The notes under the pieces are model-generated. The model made no database searches. It had not been told where the DNA came from and saw only the letters and a list, made by a program, of their open reading frames with translations. The position numbers and the translations under genes are program-made. 16,019 nucleotides of DNA from the NCBI GenBank assembly GCA_964568825.1, contig CAZMSA010000082.1, positions 1-16,019 on the forward strand, written 5' to 3'. The DNA is from CAVVDT01 sp964568825 (lineage in GTDB: Bacteria > Pseudomonadota > Alphaproteobacteria > Rhizobiales > Aestuariivirgaceae). This document shows positions 6,264-14,246 of this stretch, in pieces. Position 1 is the stretch's first letter. Every line of letters begins with the position of its first letter.

Positions 6264-7595
6264 ATGCCCCCGCGCCCCGATCCTTTCATCTCCGACCAAA
6301 CCCTTCCCGAACGTTCCGATGTCGTGGTCATCGGCGGCGGCATCATCGGTGTCGCAACGGCGCTTGAACTGGCCGAGCGCGGGGTCTCCGTCAGCCTGTG
6401 CGAGAAGGGCGAGATCGGCGCCGAGCAGTCGAGCCGCAACTGGGGCTGGTGCCGCAAGATGGGCCGCGATCCGCGCGAAATCCCGCTGTCGATCATCGCG
6501 CTGGAGGCCTGGCGCGGCATGAACCAACGGGTCGGCGGCGAGACCGGCTTTCAACAGCGCGGCATCTTGTATCTCGCCGAAAACGAGGCAGAAATCGCCA
6601 GCAAGCAGTACTGGCTCGATGAACACGCCCGCCCCTACCAGCTCGACAGCCGTCTCATCGGCTCAGACGATGTGGCAAAGCTTGTGCCGGGCTCGGCGAT
6701 GCGCTGGAAGGGGGCGCTCTATACAGCCTCCGACGGTCGCGCCGAACCGCAAAAGGCCGCCCCCGCCATCGCTGCCGGGGCCCGTGCCAGGGGCGCCTCG
6801 ATCCTCACCAACTGCGCGGTCCGTGGCATCGATACAGCGGCCGGGCGGGTTTGCGGCGTCGTCACCGAGAAAGGGCCGATTGCATGCTCGAACGTGGTGC
6901 TGGCCGGCGGCGCCTGGTCGCGGCGGTTCTGCGGCAATCTTGGTATTCACCTGCCGCAGTTGACCGTCGTCAACTCGGTGCAACGCACACGGCCCATCGA
7001 CACCGGCCTTGAGGCTTCCGCCTCGGGCGGCACGTTTGCCTTCCGGAAGCGGTTCGATGGCGGTTACACCATCGCCCACCGCCACCTGAGCGTGGCCGAC
7101 ATCCTGCCCGACAGCTTTCCCCTGTTCTTCACCTTCCTGCCGGCGTTGCGCAACGACTGGTCGGGACTCAGGATGCGCATCGGAAAGCGCTTCTTCGACG
7201 AGGCGCGCCTTGCTCGCCGCTGGAAGCTGGACGAGCAAAGCCCCTTCGAGCAGGTCCGCATCCTCGATCCCGAACCCGTGCATCCCATCCTCGATGAGGC
7301 GCTGGCGAGCCTGAAGCACTATTTTCCCGCTTTCGAAAAGGCCGAGGTGGCCGAGCGATGGGCCGGTTGCATCGACGCCACGCCCGATGCGGTGCCGGTG
7401 ATGGATGAGGTGCCGGGTCATGTCGGGCTGTTCCTGGCCACCGGCTTTTCCGGCCACGGTTTCGGCCTTGGCCCCGGCGCCGGCCGTCTCGTCGCCGACC
7501 TGGTGACCGGCAAGGCCCCGTGCGTCGATCCGGCGCCTTTTGCCTACAAGCGCTTCATCGACGGAACAAAGCTCAGGCCGCTGACCGGCCTGTGA
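6264..7595 (+). CDS. FAD-dependent oxidoreductase, DAO (glycine/D-amino acid oxidase-like) family
   Basis: Predicted flavoenzyme of the DAO superfamily that oxidises an amine or amino acid; the substrate is not readable from sequence. The 443-residue protein starts with a Rossmann FAD-binding fold: VVIGGGIIG with glycines 24, 26 and 29, and an acidic residue, Glu47, at the end of the second strand. SSRNWGWCR at about residues 56-64 is a conserved stretch in related rhizobial oxidoreductases. The C-terminal FAD-contact region has WAGCIDATPDAVPVMDEV and LATGFSGHGFGLGPGAGRL. I chose the ATG at 6264. A TTG at 6243 in the same frame has GGAG 4 nt upstream inside the hairpin, but would add only seven polar residues. 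It sits 126 nt after the TraB/GumN gene and meets lpdA tail to tail. Stand-alone members of this family often work in catabolism of N-methylated or opine-like compounds; no transporter or partner gene is nearby to narrow this down. Confidence 0.88.
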   Translation: MPPRPDPFISDQTLPERSDVVVIGGGIIGVATALELAERGVSVSLCEKGEIGAEQSSRNWGWCRKMGRDPREIPLSIIALEAWRGMNQRVGGETGFQQRGILYLAENEAEIASKQYWLDEHARPYQLDSRLIGSDDVAKLVPGSAMRWKGALYTASDGRAEPQKAAPAIAAGARARGASILTNCAVRGIDTAAGRVCGVVTEKGPIACSNVVLAGGAWSRRFCGNLGIHLPQLTVVNSVQRTRPIDTGLEASASGGTFAFRKRFDGGYTIAHRHLSVADILPDSFPLFFTFLPALRNDWSGLRMRIGKRFFDEARLARRWKLDEQSPFEQVRILDPEPVHPILDEALASLKHYFPAFEKAEVAERWAGCIDATPDAVPVMDEVPGHVGLFLATGFSGHGFGLGPGAGRLVADLVTGKAPCVDPAPFAYKRFIDGTKLRPLTGL

Positions 7596-7596
7596 T

Positions 7597-9003
7597 TCAG
7601 GCGTGGATGGCCCGGCCGGCCACCGCCATGGCGGCTTCCTTGACGGCTTCCGACAAGGTGGGGTGGGCATGGCAGGTGCGCGCCAGATCTTCGGCTGATC
7701 CGCCGAACTCCATCAGCACCGCCGCCTCGTGGATCAGTTCGCCCGCCTGCGCGCCCATGATGTGGACACCCAGCACCTTGTCGGTGCGCTGATCGGCCAG
7801 CACCTTGACGAAGCCGTCGGTGGTCTGGTTGGCCTTGGCGCGGCCGTTGGCCAAAAACGGGAACTTGCCCACATTGTAGGCAATGCCGGCGGCCTTCAGC
7901 TCGTCCTCGGTCTTGCCGACGGCGGCGATCTCCGGTGAGGTGTAGACGACGCCCGGAATGACGTCGTAGTTCACATGGCCCGCTTCGCCGGCGATCAGCT
8001 CGGCCACCGCGACGCCTTCGTCCTCGGCCTTGTGGGCGAGCATGGGGCCGCGGATCACATCGCCGATGGCATAGATGCCGGCAACGCTGGTCTCGAAATT
8101 GGCATGCACCTCGATGCGCCCCTTGTCGTTGCATTCAATGCCCGCCTCTGCGCAGCCGAGCCCAGAGATGAAAGGCACCCGCCCGATGGCCACCAGCACC
8201 TTGTCGGCCGCAACCGTCCGGGTCTCGCCGCCCTTGGCCGGCTCGACCGAAATCTTCAGGCCCTTCTTTGCCTTGTCGATGCCGGTCACCTTCGATGACA
8301 GCATGAAGGTAAAGGCCTGACGCTGCAAAAGCCGCTGGAACTGCTTGGCGACTTCTGAGTCCATGCCGGGCAGGATGCGGTCGAGGAATTCGATTACCGT
8401 CACTTTTGCCCCAAGGCGTGCCCACACCGAGCCCAGTTCGAGGCCGATGACGCCGGCCCCCACCACCACCAGATGCCCCGGCACCTTCTTCAACTCCAGC
8501 GCACCGGTCGACGACACCACGTCTTTCTCGTCGATCGTGACACCCTTGAGCGGTGCCACGTCGGAGCCGGTGGCGATGACGATCTTGCGGGTCTCGACAA
8601 TCTCCGTCTTGCCGTCTTCGGGTTTCACCTCGACCTTGCCGGCGGAAAGGATGCGCCCGGTCCCGCGAAACACCGTGACCTTGTTCTTCTTCAGCAGGAA
8701 ATCGATGCCCTTGGTGTTGCCGTCGATGGCCTCCTGCTTGAAGGTCATCATCTGCGCGAGGTCGACCTTGGGCGCGGGGATGGTGATGCCCATCCGGGCA
8801 AAGCCGTGCCCCGCCTCGGCCAGCAGTTCACTGGCATGCAGCAGCGCCTTGGACGGGATGCAACCGACATTGAGGCAGGTGCCGCCATGGGTGGCGCGCT
8901 TTTCGACGACGGCCACCTTCATGCCCAGTTGCGCAGCGCGAATGGCGCACACATAGCCCCCGGGGCCGGTGCCGATGACGGTGAGATCGAAGGTATCTGG
9001 CAT
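7597..9003 (-). CDS. lpdA: Dihydrolipoyl dehydrogenase (E3 of 2-oxoglutarate dehydrogenase)
   Basis: E3 flavoprotein that reoxidises the dihydrolipoyl group of E2 and passes electrons through FAD and a disulfide to NAD+. The 468 residues match the family length. Visible features are the FAD-binding GTGPGG (11-16), the redox disulfide Cys43/Cys48 in GGTCLNVGCIPSK, the NAD-binding GAGVIGLELG in the middle domain, and the FAD loop GIYAIGDVIRGPMLAHKAEDEG. The C-terminal dimer-interface base is His447 with Glu452 in HAHPTLSEA. The ATG at 9003 lies 7 nt after the sucB stop, with GAGAAG overlapping that stop as a modest ribosome binding site. Its place directly behind sucB marks it as the E3 of the 2-oxoglutarate complex, although E3 is often shared with pyruvate and branched-chain complexes. 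It is the last gene of the TCA operon and its stop is 1 bp from the convergent oxidoreductase stop. Confidence 0.97.
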   Translation of the reverse strand: MPDTFDLTVIGTGPGGYVCAIRAAQLGMKVAVVEKRATHGGTCLNVGCIPSKALLHASELLAEAGHGFARMGITIPAPKVDLAQMMTFKQEAIDGNTKGIDFLLKKNKVTVFRGTGRILSAGKVEVKPEDGKTEIVETRKIVIATGSDVAPLKGVTIDEKDVVSSTGALELKKVPGHLVVVGAGVIGLELGSVWARLGAKVTVIEFLDRILPGMDSEVAKQFQRLLQRQAFTFMLSSKVTGIDKAKKGLKISVEPAKGGETRTVAADKVLVAIGRVPFISGLGCAEAGIECNDKGRIEVHANFETSVAGIYAIGDVIRGPMLAHKAEDEGVAVAELIAGEAGHVNYDVIPGVVYTSPEIAAVGKTEDELKAAGIAYNVGKFPFLANGRAKANQTTDGFVKVLADQRTDKVLGVHIMGAQAGELIHEAAVLMEFGGSAEDLARTCHAHPTLSEAVKEAAMAVAGRAIHA

Positions 9004-9010
9004 CGTCTTC

Positions 9011-10291
9011 TCACAAATCCATGATCATGCGTTGCGGCTCTTCCAGGCATTCCTTCACCCGCACCAGGAAGGTGACGGCCTCCTTGCCATCGACGATGCG
9101 GTGGTCGTAGGAAAGCGCCAGGTACATCATCGGCCTCACCTCGATCTTGCCCGCCACCACCATGGGCCGCTCCTGGATCTTGTGCATCCCCAGGATCCCC
9201 GACTGCGGCGCATTGAGGATGGGCGTCGACATGAGCGAGCCGTAGACCCCGCCATTGGAGATGGTGAAGGTGCCGCCCTGCATGTCCTCGATCTTCAGCG
9301 CCCCGTCGCGGGCCTTGCGGCCGAAGCCGGCGATGGCCTTTTCGATCCCCGACAGGCTCAACCGGTCGGCATCGCGCACCACCGGGACCACCAGCCCCCT
9401 GGTGGTGCCGACCGCCACGCCGATATTGTAATAGTTCTTGTAGACCAGGTCCTCGCCGTCGATTTCGGCGTTGACGGCGGGAATGTCGAACAGCGCCTGG
9501 ATGCAGGCTTTTACGAAGAAGCCCATGAAGCCGAGCTTGACGCCGTGCTTCTTCTCGAACAGCTCCTTGAATTCGCTGCGCATCGCCATAACCGCCGTCA
9601 TGTCCACCTCGTTGAAGGTGGTGAGCATGGCGGCGGTGTTCTGGGCCTCCTTGAGGCGGCGCGCGATGGTGGCGCGCAACCGCGTCATCTTCACGCGCTC
9701 CTCACGGGCGCCCTGATCGGCCGGCACCGGCGCCCTGACGGTTGCTGCCGGTTGCGGTGGGGCGGCAGGCGCCGCGACGGGGGCAGGGGCGGGTGCCGCG
9801 GTTTTCTTGGCCTCGACGAAATCGACGATATCGCCCTTGGTGACCCGCCCGTTCTTGCCGCTGCCGGCAATGGCGCTCACATCGACATTGCTTTCGGCGG
9901 CCATCTTGCGCACCGCCGGTGACAGGTTGGCGGCCGCCGCTTCCGGGGCTGGCGCCGGGGGCACGGTGGCTGTCGGCTCGGCTTCGGCCGCAGCCGGGGC
10001 AGGGGCCGGCGCCTCGGCCTTGGGCGCGGGTTTGGCGGGGGCCGCGGCGGTAGCACCCTCGGTGATGGCGCCCAGCACCGTTCCGACGTTCACCGTATCG
10101 CCTTCCTTCACCGCAATGGCGGCCATGACGCCGGCCACTGGTGCCGGCACCTCGACGGTCACCTTGTCGGTTTCAAGCTCGACCAGCGGCTCGTCCACCG
10201 CCACGGCGTCGCCTTCGGCCTTGAACCACTTGGCGATGGTGGCTTCGGTCACCGATTCGCCGAGCGCTGGTACCTTGAACTCTGTCGCCAT
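9011..10291 (-). CDS. sucB: Dihydrolipoyllysine succinyltransferase (E2 of 2-oxoglutarate dehydrogenase)
   Basis: E2 core of the 2-oxoglutarate dehydrogenase complex, transferring the succinyl group from its lipoyl arm to CoA. The 426 residues form one lipoyl domain (about 1-78, lipoylated Lys43 in ELETDKVTVEVPAP), an Ala/Pro linker (80-121), and a peripheral-subunit-binding domain (123-160, NLSPAVRKMAAESNVDVSAI). A second Ala/Pro linker (161-195) leads to the acyltransferase domain. The catalytic motif is SYDHRIVDG with His397 and Asp401. FMGFFVKACIQAL in the core and the DxDG-type context fit succinyl rather than acetyl or branched-chain E2. One lipoyl domain is also normal for this E2. The ATG at 10291 has AAGGA at 10303-10299, 7 nt upstream. 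It lies 34 nt after sucA and 7 nt before lpdA. Also called odhB. Confidence 0.97.
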   Translation of the reverse strand: MATEFKVPALGESVTEATIAKWFKAEGDAVAVDEPLVELETDKVTVEVPAPVAGVMAAIAVKEGDTVNVGTVLGAITEGATAAAPAKPAPKAEAPAPAPAAAEAEPTATVPPAPAPEAAAANLSPAVRKMAAESNVDVSAIAGSGKNGRVTKGDIVDFVEAKKTAAPAPAPVAAPAAPPQPAATVRAPVPADQGAREERVKMTRLRATIARRLKEAQNTAAMLTTFNEVDMTAVMAMRSEFKELFEKKHGVKLGFMGFFVKACIQALFDIPAVNAEIDGEDLVYKNYYNIGVAVGTTRGLVVPVVRDADRLSLSGIEKAIAGFGRKARDGALKIEDMQGGTFTISNGGVYGSLMSTPILNAPQSGILGMHKIQERPMVVAGKIEVRPMMYLALSYDHRIVDGKEAVTFLVRVKECLEEPQRMIMDL

Positions 10292-10325
10292 ATCCTGGTC
10301 CTTGTCACAAGAGGCGTTGCCGCGC

Positions 10326-13292
10326 TCAGTCGTCTCTGATGGTGAGCGCTTCGTCGAGGAATGACTTGAGCTCTTTCAGGTGCTTGCTCATCAGCCCTGT
10401 TGCCGTCGAGGCCGAAGCCGGCCGGCCGGCATAGCGCGGCCGCCGGTGCTCGGCCTCGATATAATGCAGCACCCATTCGAGATTGGGCTGCACGAAGGTC
10501 CAGGCGCCCATGTTGTAGGGCTCCTCCTGGCACCAGATCATCTCCGCCTTGCGGAAGCGACCCAGTTCCTGCACCAGCGCACGGTGCGGGAACGGGTAAA
10601 GCTGCTCGATGCGCATCAGGTAGACATCGTCGATGCCTCGCGCCTCGCGCTCCTCGTAGAGGTCGAAATACACCTTGCCCGAGCACAGCACCACGCGGCG
10701 GATATCATGGTCGGGCTTGATGCGGATCTTCTGGTCCGGCAACACCTCGGCGTCGTCGTAGAGCACCCGGTGGAAGCTCGCCCCGCCCGACAGTTCCTCG
10801 ATGGTGGAAACCGCCCGCTTGTGGCGCAACAGCGATTTCGGCGTCATCAGGATCAGCGGTTTGCGGAAGTCGCGCTTCATCTGCCTTCTGAGGATATGGA
10901 AGTAGTTGGACGGCGTGGTGCAGTTGGCGACCTGCAGGTTGTCTTCGGCGCACATCTGCAAGAAGCGCTCCAGCCGCGCCGAGGAATGCTCCGGGCCCTG
11001 GCCCTCGTAGCCGTGCGGCAACAGGCACACCAGACCCGACATCCTCAGCCACTTGCGCTCGCCCGATGACAGGAACTGGTCGAACACCACCTGGGCGCCG
11101 TTGGCGAAGTCGCCGAACTGCGCCTCCCACAGGGTGAGGCAATTGGGCTCGGCCAGCGTGTAGCCGTATTCGAAGCCGAGCACGGCTTCTTCCGACAGCA
11201 TAGAGTTGATCACCTCGAGTTTCACCGCCTGGTTCTTCTCGAGATGGTTGAGCGGGGTGTAGCGCCGTTCGGTTTCCTGGTCGATGAGCACCGCGTGGCG
11301 CTGCGAGAAGGTGCCGCGCTGCACGTCTTGGCCCGACAGGCGCACCGGCACGCCTTCATCGAGCAGCGTGCCGAAGGCCAGCGCCTCGCCCATCGCCCAG
11401 TCGATGCCGGTGCCTTCCTCGATCATCCGGCGGCGGCCGTCCAGCACCCGCTGCAGGGTGCGGTGCAGCTTGAAGGTCTTCGGTACCGAGGCGATCTTGA
11501 GGCCAATGCGCTTCAGCCGCTCGGTCTCGACTCCGGTTTGCCCGCGCCGCGGGTCATCGTTGGCACCGGCCTGCTTGAGGCCTGACCAGCGCCCGTCCAG
11601 CCAGTCGGCGCGGTTGGCGCGATAGCTGTCGGAGGCCTCGAAATCACTGTCCAGTTGCGCCCGGTAGTCGACCTTCATCTTCTCGACGTCGGCTTCCGTC
11701 ATCACCCCTTCATTGACCAGCCGCTCCCCATAGATCTTGGCCACGGCGGGATGGCTGGCGATGCGTCGGTACATCAGGGGCTGGGTGAACGCCGGCTCGT
11801 CCGATTCATTGTGGCCGAAGCGGCGGTAGCAGAACATGTCGATGACCACCGGCTTGTGGAATTTCTGCCGGAACTCGATGGCCACCTTGGCGGCATAGAC
11901 CACCGCCTCGGGATCGTCGCCGTTAACATGCAGGATCGGCGCCTCGATCATTTTGGCCACATCGGAGGGGTAGGGCGACGAGCGCGCCCAGATGGGGCTG
12001 GTGGTGAAGCCGATCTGGTTGTTGACGATGAAGTGGACGGCACCGCCCGAGCGATGGCCGCGCAAGCCCGACAGCCCGAAACATTCCGCGATCACCCCCT
12101 GGCCGGCAAACGCCGCATCGCCGTGGATGAGCAGCGGCAGGATGCTGGTGCGGGTCTCGTCGTGGCGCTGGTCCTGCTTGGCGCGCGCCTTGCCCAGCAC
12201 CACCGGCACCACGATCTCCAGGTGCGACGGGTTGGCGGTCAGCGACAGATGCACGTTGTTGCCATCGAAGGTGCGATCCGACGAGGTGCCGAGGTGGTAT
12301 TTCACATCGCCTGAACCTTCCACTTCGTCGGGGGTGGAAGAGCCGCCCTTGAATTCGTGGAAGATCGCCGAATAGGGCTTGCCCATGACGTTGGCGAGCA
12401 CGTTGAGGCGGCCGCGATGGGCCATGCCGAGCACGATCTCCTTCATGCCCAGCGCGCCGCCGCGCTTGATGATCTGCTCCAGTGCCGGGATCATCGATTC
12501 ACCGCCATCGAGGCCAAAGCGCTTGGTGCCGGTGTATTTCACGTTGAGGAAGTGCTCGAAACCTTCCGCCGCGATCAGCTTGGCGAGGATCGCCTTCTTG
12601 CCGAACTCGGTGAACGAGATGGCCTTCTCCGGTCCCTCGATGCGCTCCTGCACCCAGCCCTTCTGGGCCGGATCGGAAATGTGCATGAACTCGACCCCCA
12701 TGGTCGAGCAGTAGGTGCGCTTGAGGACCTCCAGCATCTGGGTGATGGTGGCGCGCTCCAGCCCCAGCACCTTGTCGATGAAGATCGGCCGGTTCATGTC
12801 CTGCGGGCCAAAACCGTAAGATGCCGGGTCAAGCTCTGGATGTGCCTCGAGTTCCCTCAGGCGCAGCGGATCGAGTTCAGCGGCGAGATGGCCGCGAATG
12901 CGGTAGGCGCGGATCATCATCAACGCACGGACGGAATCGAGCGTTGCCTTGCGCAGTTCCTCAGCATCGAGCGAGATGCCTTGGCTCTGCGTCTTTTCAG
13001 CCAGCCGCGGGGCGACCGTCTTTTCCATGAGCGGCCAGTTGCCATCGAGCGCCGAAACCAGTTCGCCGTTAACCGCCTGTGGCCAGTCGGCGCGCTGCCA
13101 CGAGGCCCCGCGCGCCGCTGAGGCGGCGAGACCGGGATCGTCGCCCATCTCGGAAAAGAACGCCCGCCATTCCGGGTCGACGCCTTGCGGGTCTTCGGCA
13201 AAGCGGGCGAGCATCTCCTCGATGTAGTGGGCATTGGCGCCGTACAGGAACGACGTCCGGTCGAACCCGGCATTGATATCGCTTCTGGCCAT
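10326..13292 (-). CDS. sucA: 2-oxoglutarate dehydrogenase E1 component
   Basis: Thiamine diphosphate-dependent E1 that decarboxylates 2-oxoglutarate and succinylates the lipoyl group of E2, the rate-setting entry into the complex. The 988 residues fit alphaproteobacterial E1o. The N-terminal segment SFLYGANAHYIEEMLARF (14-31) is the conserved E2-binding helix. GMAHRGRLNVLANVMGKPY spans about 289-307. The diphosphate and Mg2+ site is GDAAFAGQG (391-399) with NNQ (424-426), preceded by His390. YRRFGHNESDEPAFTQP is present downstream. The transketolase-like pyrimidine domain has VFDQFLSSGERKW and LLPHGYEGQGPEHSSARLER. The C-terminal domain carries LMTPKSLLRHKRA. The ATG at 13292 has GGGAG about 10 nt upstream, and the gene lies 42 nt after sucD. 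There are no frame breaks or missing key residues. Confidence 0.98.
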   Translation of the reverse strand: MARSDINAGFDRTSFLYGANAHYIEEMLARFAEDPQGVDPEWRAFFSEMGDDPGLAASAARGASWQRADWPQAVNGELVSALDGNWPLMEKTVAPRLAEKTQSQGISLDAEELRKATLDSVRALMMIRAYRIRGHLAAELDPLRLRELEAHPELDPASYGFGPQDMNRPIFIDKVLGLERATITQMLEVLKRTYCSTMGVEFMHISDPAQKGWVQERIEGPEKAISFTEFGKKAILAKLIAAEGFEHFLNVKYTGTKRFGLDGGESMIPALEQIIKRGGALGMKEIVLGMAHRGRLNVLANVMGKPYSAIFHEFKGGSSTPDEVEGSGDVKYHLGTSSDRTFDGNNVHLSLTANPSHLEIVVPVVLGKARAKQDQRHDETRTSILPLLIHGDAAFAGQGVIAECFGLSGLRGHRSGGAVHFIVNNQIGFTTSPIWARSSPYPSDVAKMIEAPILHVNGDDPEAVVYAAKVAIEFRQKFHKPVVIDMFCYRRFGHNESDEPAFTQPLMYRRIASHPAVAKIYGERLVNEGVMTEADVEKMKVDYRAQLDSDFEASDSYRANRADWLDGRWSGLKQAGANDDPRRGQTGVETERLKRIGLKIASVPKTFKLHRTLQRVLDGRRRMIEEGTGIDWAMGEALAFGTLLDEGVPVRLSGQDVQRGTFSQRHAVLIDQETERRYTPLNHLEKNQAVKLEVINSMLSEEAVLGFEYGYTLAEPNCLTLWEAQFGDFANGAQVVFDQFLSSGERKWLRMSGLVCLLPHGYEGQGPEHSSARLERFLQMCAEDNLQVANCTTPSNYFHILRRQMKRDFRKPLILMTPKSLLRHKRAVSTIEELSGGASFHRVLYDDAEVLPDQKIRIKPDHDIRRVVLCSGKVYFDLYEEREARGIDDVYLMRIEQLYPFPHRALVQELGRFRKAEMIWCQEEPYNMGAWTFVQPNLEWVLHYIEAEHRRPRYAGRPASASTATGLMSKHLKELKSFLDEALTIRDD

Positions 13293-13334
13293 CAGATCAT
13301 GTCTCCCGGCACATTACGCATCGTAACACCGCTT

Positions 13335-14246
13335 CTACGACACAATGTCCTTCAGAGTCGAACCGAGCTTGGCGGGCGAGGAAGCAACCGCGATGCCGGC
13401 GGCCTTCATCGCCTCGATCTTGCTTTCCGCCCCGCCCTTGCCACCTGAAATGATGGCCCCGGCGTGGCCCATGCGGCGGCCGGGCGGCGCGGTGAGCCCG
13501 GCGATGAAGCCGACCACCGGCTTGTTGCGGCCCCTCCTTGCCTCATCGGCCAGGAACTGGGCAGCGTCTTCCTCGGCCGAACCGCCGATCTCGCCGATCA
13601 TCACGATGGATTTGGTGTCGGCATCGCCGAGAAACAACTCCAGGACGTCGATGAACTCGGTGCCCTTCACCGGATCGCCGCCGATGCCGACGCAGGTCGA
13701 CTGGCCGAGCCCGGCATCGGTCGTCTGCTTCACCGCTTCGTAGGTGAGGGTGCCCGAACGCGACACGATGCCGACCGAGCCCTTCTGGTGGATGTGGCCG
13801 GGCATGATGCCGATCTTGCATTCATCCGGCGTGATCACCCCCGGGCAGTTGGGGCCGACCAGCCGTGTCTTCGATCCGCACAGCGCGCGCTTGACCCGCA
13901 CCATGTCGGCGACGGGGATGCCTTCGGTTATGGTGACGACGAGGCCGATGCCCGCCTCGATGGCCTCCAGGATGCTGTCGGCGGCATAAGGCGGCGGCAC
14001 GTAGATCACCGAGGCGGTGGCGCCGGTGGCGGCCTTTGCCTCTTCCACCGTGTCGTAGATCGGCAGGGTCTTTTTGGCACCGCCCGCAAGTATGCCCTCC
14101 CACGTCGATCCGCCCTTGCCGGGGGTAACGCCGGCGACCATCTGGGTGCCGTGATAGGCGAGCGCCTGCTCGGTGTGGAAGGTGCCGGTCTTGCCGGTGA
14201 GGCCTTGCACGATGACCTTGGTGTTCTTGTCGACCAGGACACTCAT
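13335..14246 (-). CDS. sucD: Succinyl-CoA synthetase subunit alpha
   Basis: Alpha subunit of ADP/GDP-forming succinyl-CoA ligase, which converts succinyl-CoA to succinate with formation of ATP or GTP. The 303 residues are slightly longer than E. coli SucD (289). The CoA-binding Rossmann domain shows GLTGKTGTFHTEQAL (15-29), GVTPGKGG (39-46) and VYVPP-like IYVPPPYAAD (81-90). RLVGPNCPG spans 128-136. The phosphohistidine is His261 in RRMGHAGAIISGGKGGA. Its ATG overlaps the sucC stop by 4 bp (ATGA), and AAGGAGG at 14260-14254 sits 7 nt upstream, so the two subunits are probably translationally coupled for equal amounts. sucA follows after 42 nt. All expected motifs are intact. Confidence 0.98.
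   Translation of the reverse strand: MSVLVDKNTKVIVQGLTGKTGTFHTEQALAYHGTQMVAGVTPGKGGSTWEGILAGGAKKTLPIYDTVEEAKAATGATASVIYVPPPYAADSILEAIEAGIGLVVTITEGIPVADMVRVKRALCGSKTRLVGPNCPGVITPDECKIGIMPGHIHQKGSVGIVSRSGTLTYEAVKQTTDAGLGQSTCVGIGGDPVKGTEFIDVLELFLGDADTKSIVMIGEIGGSAEEDAAQFLADEARRGRNKPVVGFIAGLTAPPGRRMGHAGAIISGGKGGAESKIEAMKAAGIAVASSPAKLGSTLKDIVS

Noticed and set aside
6663..7670. A 335-codon minus-strand frame opposite the FAD oxidoreductase
   Set aside because: It has no domain signature and it overlaps both the oxidoreductase and the end of lpdA.
9720..10055. Repeated Ala/Pro-coding stretches in sucB, seen as low-complexity GC-rich DNA
   Set aside because: These are the two flexible interdomain linkers normal for E2 proteins, not an independent repeat element.
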